Shown here one piece after another: positions 57,522-64,000 of a stretch of 64,000 nucleotides of DNA (positions within the stretch are counted from its first letter, which is position 1; each line of letters starts with the position of its first letter). The stretch spans positions 1-64,000 of the forward strand of contig JAFTFL010000009.1 in assembly GCA_017449525.1 (NCBI GenBank), read 5' to 3'. The notes beneath the pieces are model-generated. The model did no database searches, was not told the origin of the DNA, and saw only the letters and a list, made by a program, of their open reading frames with translations. Origin of the DNA: Bacteroidales bacterium (GTDB taxonomy: Bacteria; Bacteroidota; Bacteroidia; Bacteroidales; P3). Both the position numbers and the translations under genes were made by a program.

Positions 57522-58403
57522 ATGAACGACACAGCGAAAACCATCACGACGGACAACTACGAGAGCTATCTGCTCCGTTATGCCGAGGGCGACCTCGACG
57601 AGCGTCAATGCGCAGAAGTGGAGGCATTCTTGGCACTCCACCCTGCGCTGCAGGAGGAATTGGCCGACTATATGGATGCTCCACGGCTGCCGAAACCGAG
57701 TCAGACAGAGAGCTACCCACGGCAGCGTGAGCTGCACCGCATTGGGGTTGGGCGTCCAGTGGTGTGGTGGCGCATGTGCGGTGCTGTGGCAGCCTGCCTT
57801 GTGTTGGCACTCGTGGTAGGTAGGCTCTGGAGACAGACGCCCCAGTTGCCAACCGCAGGAGTCCAAGTGTCTACGATTGCTACTCCTGATTCGACACCTG
57901 TGAAGCCCCTCGCCATGCAACTCGCTATGGAGGCGAAGCCAGTCGCAAAATCCACAGCCCGTCCCACACAGCCCACGCAACCTCGGTTGCAGCAGCCGCT
58001 GATGCAAGAGGAGGTGGTGGATGAGATGACGCTTGAACAGCCAACGGTTGAGGAGGCTAAGCCGGAGGTTCCCGCCCTAATAGTGGTGGAGAGCAATAGT
58101 CTGGTGCTCTTTGTCGACGAGGAGGAAGAGTACGAAGAAAGTGGAGACGCAGTGGTGCAGTTGGCCGCAGCACAGCAGGAAACTGAGATACAGGTTCCAC
58201 AGAATTTCGCCGAGCGCATCAGGACACTGAGCGCGCAGCGCATCGAGGCGGTGTCCAACCGATGGGGAAACGCGCTCCAAAAGGGTTGGCAGGATTGGCA
58301 AGAGGCCGACTTGCAAGGCAAACAGGCGCAACTGCACGACGGCTACGAGATAGCACAGGCTGGCATTGCCTCCTTCATGCAACGCTACATAATAGGTGAA
58401 TAA
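57522..58403 (+). CDS. Putative anti-sigma membrane protein
   Basis: A 293-residue protein. Residues 1-75 are cytoplasmic and helical (YESYLLRYAEGDLDERQCAE, VEAFLALHPALQEELADY), like the anti-sigma domains that hold ECF factors in Bacteroidota. One membrane helix follows (about residues 85-105, CGAVAACLVLALVVGRLW). The periplasmic tail has a Pro/Gln/Thr linker and acidic stretches. There is no zinc-binding HxxxCxxC motif. Position directly after the sigma gene (52 bp) supports the role; sequence alone does not prove it. Confidence 0.7.
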   Translation: MNDTAKTITTDNYESYLLRYAEGDLDERQCAEVEAFLALHPALQEELADYMDAPRLPKPSQTESYPRQRELHRIGVGRPVVWWRMCGAVAACLVLALVVGRLWRQTPQLPTAGVQVSTIATPDSTPVKPLAMQLAMEAKPVAKSTARPTQPTQPRLQQPLMQEEVVDEMTLEQPTVEEAKPEVPALIVVESNSLVLFVDEEEEYEESGDAVVQLAAAQQETEIQVPQNFAERIRTLSAQRIEAVSNRWGNALQKGWQDWQEADLQGKQAQLHDGYEIAQAGIASFMQRYIIGE

Positions 58404-58430
58404 AGACACAATTAAACATAGGATAAAGCC

Positions 58431-59849
58431 ATGAAAAAACAACATTTCCACCAATTGGTTCTGAGCATGCTGACGCTGCTTGCAGTAGGCATGGCTCCCA
58501 CAATGAGCGCACAACGTATCGCGGTGCAGCAGTTGAAAAGCAACTTTCAAGAGGTGCACATGCGAGGGAACTCCTCGCTCACTATCCGACAAGCGGAGGA
58601 TTGTGCGATACAGATACAACTCGACGGCGACTCGATGGCGAGCGACATTGCCAAACAGAAAGGAGACATACTTTATATCAACAGCACAACCCCAGTGGTG
58701 CTTACCGTCAATCCAGGACAACTGACACTGATACGTGCCAGCGACAATAGTTCGGTTGTGATAGCGGACAGCCTCGATATGAGCATGTCGGCCAAACTGC
58801 TGGCATCATCGAACGCTTCGATACGTGCATCAAAAATACACGCTACAAACATCAATATAGAAGGACGCAATAATGGTGCAATCAACATCAGTTCGCATTT
58901 GAATGCAGACAGTATGGCTCTTACCACGATGCACAACGCAGTGCTGACGGTACAAGACGTGAAAGGAAATGCCCTGAGTGCATGGGCTTACAACAACAGC
59001 AAGATTACTATAAAGGAAGGGGTTCTCAATGAAAGGTATAGGACAAGTGCCGTCAACAACGCCTCTTTGGATATTCATGTTCAAGCACCAGATCATATCC
59101 AAAGTAGAACTTTCAGCGAAGGGGACACGCTCATTGACCATTTGGTCGATGTGATGACGTCTCCCAAGAGAACTGGCAATGGCGCATCGGTGAGCATCGA
59201 TGACCGCGGCAATCTGCACTTTCTGTGGGGATTTACCAATTGGGGTGATAGCCCAGTGAACGGCTTGTCCAAATTGGACGGTGGCTATAATCTGCGCACC
59301 AGTTTTTCGTCCTACCAGTTTGAGTACACCTATAGCTTCGTACAACGTCGGCATCTGCTGTTGTCCGCTGGGGCTGGCTATGAGAGCGACGTGTACAAGT
59401 TCGCTTCTCCCTATGTGGCACTCACCCCGGGAGCGCAGGGCACGTTTGGCGAGGTCGATGCGTCGGGCATAGCTGCAGCCGAGGGTGTGTCGGCCACGTT
59501 TGCAGATGCCAACAACTGGAATACCCGATTGGTGGCGCGCTATGTGTACATTCCCATCCGAGTAGGCTTTCGCACCAATAATAAGGTTCACATGGGGATA
59601 AGCCTGCTGCCCGGCCTGTGCTACAATGGCCGCCACACGGGATTGAAGCACCGCATTGAGGAAAAACGCTCGAATTATCATCAGTCGGTGGACAACAACA
59701 TTGGAAAATACATGCAACCTTACAAGTTGGATGTGCGTTTCGACGTGGGGTGGGAGAATCTGCGCCTGTTCGTTCAGATGGCTTGTGTGCCTGTGCTGAC
59801 CGATATGGACAAGAAGGTGTACCCCATCAAGGTTGGTATAGAAATATAA
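58431..59849 (+). CDS. GIN-domain protein with C-terminal outer-membrane barrel-like part
   Basis: A 472-residue exported protein (signal LTLLAVGMAPTMSAQ). Residues 25-220 match the putative auto-transporter adhesin head GIN domain (DUF2807): repeated strands such as VHMRGNSSLTIRQAEDC, LIRASDNSSVVIADSLDMSM and NINIEGRNNGAINISS. The C-terminal half resembles PorT/OmpW-like beta-barrel sequences (YQFEYTYSFVQRRHLLLSAG, PIRVGFRTNNKVHMGISLLP). It is probably an outer-membrane or surface protein whose state is read by the upstream ECF system. It is the third gene of the cluster, 27 bp after the anti-sigma gene, and is followed by a terminator. Confidence 0.75.
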   Translation: MKKQHFHQLVLSMLTLLAVGMAPTMSAQRIAVQQLKSNFQEVHMRGNSSLTIRQAEDCAIQIQLDGDSMASDIAKQKGDILYINSTTPVVLTVNPGQLTLIRASDNSSVVIADSLDMSMSAKLLASSNASIRASKIHATNINIEGRNNGAINISSHLNADSMALTTMHNAVLTVQDVKGNALSAWAYNNSKITIKEGVLNERYRTSAVNNASLDIHVQAPDHIQSRTFSEGDTLIDHLVDVMTSPKRTGNGASVSIDDRGNLHFLWGFTNWGDSPVNGLSKLDGGYNLRTSFSSYQFEYTYSFVQRRHLLLSAGAGYESDVYKFASPYVALTPGAQGTFGEVDASGIAAAEGVSATFADANNWNTRLVARYVYIPIRVGFRTNNKVHMGISLLPGLCYNGRHTGLKHRIEEKRSNYHQSVDNNIGKYMQPYKLDVRFDVGWENLRLFVQMACVPVLTDMDKKVYPIKVGIEI

Positions 59850-59878
59850 GCAGGGAGTACGAGAGTAGGCATAAGGAA

Positions 59879-59920
59879 TGCGGAGGCTGCGACCAACAGG
59901 CTGCTGCCTCCGCACTTTTT
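59879..59920 (+). terminator. Rho-independent terminator of ECF operon
   Basis: TGCGGAGGC (59879-59887) pairs with GCCTCCGCA (59906-59914), with inner GC/CAGC pairing, followed by CTTTTT. Confidence 0.8.
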
Positions 59921-59973
59921 ATATATAGGCCGAGAGGGTGATTGGCAGTGGGGTGAAGCAGGTGCGACAGAAG

Positions 59974-61221
59974 TCAGTAGCGTCGGATGGGCAGCACGAC
60001 TTTGCGCAAGTCGTCTACTACGAGACGTGTGTAGCCGTTCACTGTGTCGGCATCGAACAGGGAGCGGTTGGCCAGATAGCGCTCGCTGTCGTAGGCCCCA
60101 GCCTTATTGAAGAGGTTGCGCGACACATCGCGTTCCAGGGCTTCGAGCGAGAGACGGCCACTCTTATATGCACTGATGTTGGTAGCGGAGGTGTACTTCG
60201 CAATGCGTTCCAGCTCGGTGTCGGAGGCCAAGCCCGTAACTTTGCTCACCGAGGCAGTCAACCGAGGCAGGTTGACCCACCCTGTGATGGTGGTCTCGAG
60301 CAGTGAGAGTTGGCGACGGTTTTTGTCGGTGTAATAGCCCAGATAGGCATGGCAGGGCTCGACCAAGATGACAGTTTGGATGCCAATCTTTCGTAGGATG
60401 GAAGCAAAGAACACGCAGGCATCGATGCAGTTGGCCTGACGGGTGAGGTATACCTCGTCAAAGAAACGAATGTGCTGCGCGTTGGCTTTGCGCGAAGGAT
60501 TGGTGGTGCAGGTGATGGAAGAATATGCAATACCGCGTTGCAAGGCGTAGTTCCATACGGCAAATACCTGCTCGCGCACTGCCGATGCGCCCCGCTGGTA
60601 GCCCGAAAAGGCCGAAATGATGCCTTGCGAAAGGACTGCGGAAAGAATGGAGTCGATGTAGGGATGATCCTCATTGATGTAAGCAGTGAAGAGCCACCGG
60701 TAGTCCACCATGCGCCCTGCGGTGTCAAGGATGCTGAGCGGACATTCGCCCACAGTGCGGTAGTTGAGCCTGAGATTCTTGATGTCAACCTCTTCATCAT
60801 TGATGTAGCAAGTGAACGTTAGGTCGACGGCTCCCTGTTGCCGCAAGTCGTAAAGGTGTTCATATTTCCACTTGATGGGCGGCTCGAAGGTGTAGGTTTC
60901 TCCACGCTTGGGAAGCACCTCCTGCAGGATGGATACATAGTTGAGGTTGCTGGAGTCGACCACCACGCGTAGCACTGTATTGTTGGTGGGCGCAGTAACG
61001 GAAACGGAAAAGAGGGGGATGGGGGCATCGCCTCTGTAGTTGGCCAAAGCCAATACCATAGAGGGATAGACCACTCCGTCGAGGTTGGGATTGTAGATTG
61101 CCGCGAAGTTGACCTCACGGGGATTGTACAACTTGTGGCTGCCTTTGCCTCCCCAACAACCCACAAGGAGTGTGGGAATGAGACACAGAAGTAGTAGGGA
61201 AATGGTACGGGATTTGCGCAT
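59974..61221 (-). CDS. Transglutaminase-like lipoprotein
   Basis: A 415-residue lipoprotein with signal MRKSRTISLLLLCLIPTLLVGC and lipobox Cys near residue 22. After a beta-rich region, residues 260-330 resemble a transglutaminase-like fold: RQANCIDACVFFASILRKIG with a Cys in the nucleophile position, and EPCHAYLGYYTD with the His. The third catalytic residue is not obvious. Substrates of such bacterial proteins are mostly unknown. The chosen start at 61221 gives a clean lipoprotein signal. It lies 17 bp downstream of ruvC and shares the leftward transcript. Confidence 0.75.
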   Translation of the reverse strand: MRKSRTISLLLLCLIPTLLVGCWGGKGSHKLYNPREVNFAAIYNPNLDGVVYPSMVLALANYRGDAPIPLFSVSVTAPTNNTVLRVVVDSSNLNYVSILQEVLPKRGETYTFEPPIKWKYEHLYDLRQQGAVDLTFTCYINDEEVDIKNLRLNYRTVGECPLSILDTAGRMVDYRWLFTAYINEDHPYIDSILSAVLSQGIISAFSGYQRGASAVREQVFAVWNYALQRGIAYSSITCTTNPSRKANAQHIRFFDEVYLTRQANCIDACVFFASILRKIGIQTVILVEPCHAYLGYYTDKNRRQLSLLETTITGWVNLPRLTASVSKVTGLASDTELERIAKYTSATNISAYKSGRLSLEALERDVSRNLFNKAGAYDSERYLANRSLFDADTVNGYTRLVVDDLRKVVLPIRRY

Positions 61222-61238
61222 AAGACTAAGGTAGGGGG

Positions 61239-61817
61239 CTACTCCACACGGTCGGGGTTCTGATGAACATAATCGGCCCACGACATGCGCTTGGTGCGTT
61301 TGGGTCGGGGACGTAATTCTTTGCGCAGTTCACCGAGTGGGTTGGTGCGCTCCATGAAACAGGTGTATGCCACTGCTAAGGCGTCCGTGGCATCAAGGTA
61401 ACGAGGGTCGTTGTCGAAGTGAAAAAGGTTTCCCAGAATAGTCTTCACCTGCTCCTTGCTTGCATTGCCGTTGCCAGTAACCATCTGCTTGACCGTGGCT
61501 GGCTCATACTCGGTGTATGACATGTCGCGGCTCATGGCGGCGGCTATGGCTACGCCTTGAGCCTTGCCCAACTTCAGCATGGACTGTACGTTCTTACCGA
61601 AGAAGGGCGCCTCAATAGCGAGATGGTCGGGATGGTACATGTCTATGATGTGCTGGGTTGCATCGAAAATCTTGCGGATACGTAGGTGAAAGTCTGCAAT
61701 TTTCTTCAGATAGAGCACATCCATCACAACCAAATTGGGTTTTCCATTGGCCATTTCCACGATGCTGTAGCCTAAGATTTGTGTGCCTGGGTCGATACCA
61801 AGAATTACCTGCTCCAT
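61239..61817 (-). CDS. ruvC: Holliday junction endodeoxyribonuclease RuvC
   Basis: A 192-residue resolvase that cuts four-way junctions during recombinational repair. The four catalytic acids are all present: D9 in LGIDPGTQILGY, E69 in LAIEAPFFGKNVQ, and D142 and D145 in YLDATDALAVA. A basic C-terminal tail extends beyond the E. coli length, as is common in Bacteroidota. The promoter box lies at 61869, about 50 bp upstream. Confidence 0.95.
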   Translation of the reverse strand: MEQVILGIDPGTQILGYSIVEMANGKPNLVVMDVLYLKKIADFHLRIRKIFDATQHIIDMYHPDHLAIEAPFFGKNVQSMLKLGKAQGVAIAAAMSRDMSYTEYEPATVKQMVTGNGNASKEQVKTILGNLFHFDNDPRYLDATDALAVAYTCFMERTNPLGELRKELRPRPKRTKRMSWADYVHQNPDRVE

Positions 61818-61868
61818 CTACTGTTTTTTGTGGTTTGTTGCGCAGTTTGCCAACAACCATTCAACGTG

Positions 61869-61876
61869 CAAAGTTA
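61869..61876 (-). promoter_or_regulatory. -7 promoter box of ruvC
   Basis: CAAAGTTA reads TAACTTTG leftward, 51 bp upstream of the start at 61817. Confidence 0.55.
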
Positions 61877-62097
61877 CGATGTTTTTCTGAAGCGGTGGTG
61901 ATGGTCTGCTGTTTTGAGTGAACAGGTGAGGGAATTTGGGTGGGTCGTCCGTGCAGTCGTAGGGGCGTTTGGGTGGGAGAAAATGGCTGCGTCCGCAGGG
62001 TACTTGAGGAGGTAGTCAGCCCCCGCAAGGGTAGAGGAGAGGTGGTGGAGAGGCAGTGATGTTGTAGAGCAGAGTGAGTTGACTCGAAAGTTTTGCG

Positions 62098-62105
62098 TAA
62101 CTTTG
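62098..62105 (+). promoter_or_regulatory. -7 promoter box of nadC
   Basis: TAACTTTG with GTTGACTCG about 20 bp upstream as a plausible -33 region; 41 bp before the nadC start. Confidence 0.6.
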
Positions 62106-62146
62106 CACGACAATAGAGAGATACTCGCATAGTCTTTACAATATAG

Positions 62147-62998
62147 ATGATGAACGATTTCCCGAATCTCGATGAGCTCATAGATATGGCGTTGCGTGAG
62201 GATGTGGGCGATGGAGACCACAGTACGTTGGCCTGCATCCCAGCATCGGCGCAGGGCAAAGCCCGCATGATAGCAAAGCAGCCTGGCCTGCTTTGTGGCA
62301 CGGTTGTGGGCGAAAGAATATTCCACCGCGTAGATCCCCGATTGGAAGTGGTGTTGCACAAGAAGGATGGCGACCCGCTGGCGAAGGGCGACAAGGTGAT
62401 GACCGTGTCGGGTTCGGCTGCATCAATCCTTACGGCCGAGCGAACAGTGCTGAACTTTATGCAGCGCATGAGCGGCATTGCCACCCAGACGCATGCCATG
62501 ACGATGCAGCTCGAAGGCATGCACACTCGCCTACTTGATACGCGTAAGACCACCCCAGGAATGCGCCTGCTGGAGAAGTACGCCGTCAAGTGTGGCGGTG
62601 CGGTTAATCACCGGATAGGCTTGTACGATATGGTAATGTTGAAAGACAACCATATCGACTTTGCGGGCGGCATAGAGGCTGCCATCGAGCGCACGCACGA
62701 CTACCTTACTTCGCATCAGAAGGATTTGCGCATCGAGATTGAGGTTCGCTCCCTTGATGAATTGGAACGCGTCCTAAGGCATGGAGGTGTGCACCGCATC
62801 ATGTTGGACAACTTTGATGTGCCGACATTGCGTGAGGCGGTGAAGCGCATTGACGGCCGCTTCGAGACCGAAGCCAGTGGAGGCATTACGGCCGAGACCC
62901 TGCACTCCTACGCCGAGACGGGTGTGGACTATATATCAGTGGGTGCTCTGACGCACCACATCAAGAGCCTTGACCTAAGTCTGGTCAGCGACATCTGA
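62147..62998 (+). CDS. nadC: Nicotinate-nucleotide diphosphorylase (carboxylating)
   Basis: A 283-residue quinolinate phosphoribosyltransferase, the last step before nicotinate mononucleotide in de novo NAD synthesis. Motifs: EDVGDGDHSTLACIP, NFMQRMSGIATQTHAM, LDTRKTTPGMRLLEKYAVK, GLYDMVMLKDNHI, EIEVRSLDELERVL, IMLDNFD and EASGGITAETLHSYAETGVD. Substrate-binding Arg, Lys and Asp residues are in place. The stop overlaps the next start (TGATG). Confidence 0.96.
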   Translation: MMNDFPNLDELIDMALREDVGDGDHSTLACIPASAQGKARMIAKQPGLLCGTVVGERIFHRVDPRLEVVLHKKDGDPLAKGDKVMTVSGSAASILTAERTVLNFMQRMSGIATQTHAMTMQLEGMHTRLLDTRKTTPGMRLLEKYAVKCGGAVNHRIGLYDMVMLKDNHIDFAGGIEAAIERTHDYLTSHQKDLRIEIEVRSLDELERVLRHGGVHRIMLDNFDVPTLREAVKRIDGRFETEASGGITAETLHSYAETGVDYISVGALTHHIKSLDLSLVSDI

Positions 62999-64000
62999 TG
63001 GGTATCCAATCCGACAAGCCTTCGCTATTCCTTACGCCAGCGCAGCGTCGCAATCGCAACAGTCGTTGGCGCAATAGTCGACTTGGCCGCAAAGTGCAGG
63101 CCGTAGTCGATGACTTGTCGCGTTGGTGGGGTCTGCGCTTCATGCCGTGGCTCGAGAGCATTGTGCTCCCATTCTGTCAGGGTGTGCCCATGATGGAGAT
63201 GGTGCGCCACTTCACCGACCGTTCGCTCTGGCAGAGTGCGCGCGCGTTGTCCTTCTCCATTGTCGTTGCCATTCCGCCTCTCCTCATTTTTCTTTTCACC
63301 CTCATTCCGTTCCTTCCCCTGGAGGGACTGCAAGAGGAGTTGCTTGCACAACTCAGCACCATCATACCTCCAAGCATATACGATACGGTGGCAGGCACTA
63401 TTACCGACGTCATGAGCCACAGGCACAACAGTTGGCTCTCTATAGGCTTCATCGTGTCGGTCATCCTCGCTACCAATGGTATGAACGGTATGCTACAGTC
63501 CTTCAACTCGCTCGACAAGGAGGCCGACAATCGTCCGCTCGTGCCTCGTCTGTTGCTCTGCTTGGGGCTGGTTTTCCTAATGTTTATCCTTATCGTAGTC
63601 GTGCTGGCATTGATGCTGGGCTATAAGTGGGCTATAGGTTGGTTGCTGGGACGTAATATCATTGCCCCAAGCAAACTGACACTGGTCATGTTCAACTTCG
63701 GTCGTTGGGTGATACTGATAGTTATTACACTCCTTTCGCTTGGCATTCTCTACTACCTCGCTCCAGCCAAGAAAGCCCGCATGGGGTTCTTCTCCCTCGG
63801 TCCAATGTTGTCCACGTTGCTGCTCTTTGCCTTCACTTGGCTCTTTCAGATATACCTCAATAACTTCAACCGATACAATATTCTCTATGGTTCAATAGGC
63901 ACCCTGCTCATCATCATGTTGTGGCTAAACTCCATCTGTCTTGTGATACTGGTGGGCTACGCCGTGAACCTCTCGGTTGCGAAATATAAACATGAAGTGG
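62998..64000 (+). CDS. YihY/BrkB-family membrane protein, cut by window end
   Basis: At least 334 residues, without a stop before the window ends. After a basic cytoplasmic N-terminus, six or so membrane helices are readable. YihY signatures include SARALSFSIVVAIPPLLIFL (normally A..LAY...L.L.P), IPFLPL, MNGMLQSFNSLDKE and the C-terminal YGSIGTLLIIMLWLNSICLV followed by ILVGYAVNL. Once called RNase BN by mistake, the family has no settled function. It starts within the nadC stop codon, so it is translationally coupled to nadC. Confidence 0.88.
   Translation, partial: MGIQSDKPSLFLTPAQRRNRNSRWRNSRLGRKVQAVVDDLSRWWGLRFMPWLESIVLPFCQGVPMMEMVRHFTDRSLWQSARALSFSIVVAIPPLLIFLFTLIPFLPLEGLQEELLAQLSTIIPPSIYDTVAGTITDVMSHRHNSWLSIGFIVSVILATNGMNGMLQSFNSLDKEADNRPLVPRLLLCLGLVFLMFILIVVVLALMLGYKWAIGWLLGRNIIAPSKLTLVMFNFGRWVILIVITLLSLGILYYLAPAKKARMGFFSLGPMLSTLLLFAFTWLFQIYLNNFNRYNILYGSIGTLLIIMLWLNSICLVILVGYAVNLSVAKYKHEV

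Larger units (their letters stand above)
61818..62146. other. Divergent promoter region of ruvC and nadC
   Basis: About 330 bp with no gene; it holds the two promoter boxes annotated separately. Nothing else stands out. Confidence 0.6.

Overview
The window comes from a Bacteroidota chromosome, most likely order Bacteroidales. Three things point there. It carries a type IX secretion (T9SS/Por) gene set: porP, gldK, gldL, gldM, gldN. Many genes have the Bacteroidota -7 promoter box TAnnTTTG close upstream. Family-level hits also fit: the PFOR and Hnd-type hydrogenase, the GDP-heptose genes, and DUF3791/DUF3990 and ORF6N accessory genes. I cannot resolve the genus.

Layout. 0-3.8 kb: pyruvate:ferredoxin oxidoreductase. 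3.8-14.5 kb: an accessory and defence island holding a GmrSD/DUF262 protein, an ORF6N protein, a YoeB-type toxin-antitoxin pair, a split MvaI/BcnI-type restriction enzyme with its methyltransferase, a DUF3791/DUF3990 module, and a membrane-protein gene present in two copies plus a remnant. 14.5-16.7 kb: a gene graveyard with remnants of a TolC/membrane-fusion efflux operon and a nonsense-riddled two-component system. 16.8-21.5 kb: a four-gene [FeFe]-hydrogenase operon. 22-29 kb: an SF1 helicase, LD-carboxypeptidase, polysaccharide-deacetylase-like protein, heptose epimerase, KdsC and RlpA-SPOR. 29.5-38.6 kb: T9SS core genes and a second gldN paralogue, separated by a 1.9 kb gene-free stretch. 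39-44.7 kb: an acetyltransferase and a GDP-D-glycero-D-manno-heptose/glycosyltransferase operon. 44.8-64 kb: a large surface protein and mostly housekeeping genes (aroQ, panC, exonuclease, Sua5-like, M64 peptidase, ClC channel, OmpA lipoprotein, ECF-sigma operon, transglutaminase lipoprotein, ruvC, nadC, and a YihY gene cut by the window end).

How the parts fit together. PFOR and the hydrogenase form a fermentative electron-disposal route: reduced ferredoxin plus NAD(P)H to H2. The heptose, KdsC and glycosyltransferase genes feed LPS or surface-glycan synthesis. The T9SS moves cargo proteins across the outer membrane.

The least explained material is non-coding. A family of degenerate tandem arrays with a 22-23 nt period sits in intergenic DNA. 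The largest is about 1.1 kb, lies between gldN and its paralogue, and contains an 88-bp (4 x 22) higher-order unit. Another lies just upstream of porP, and a 3-unit copy lies in the accessory island. Separately, three intergenic regions carry clusters of a palindrome with consensus ATGCCGTACGGCAT. Each cluster lies a few hundred bases or less downstream of a promoter-like box that has no gene behind it.
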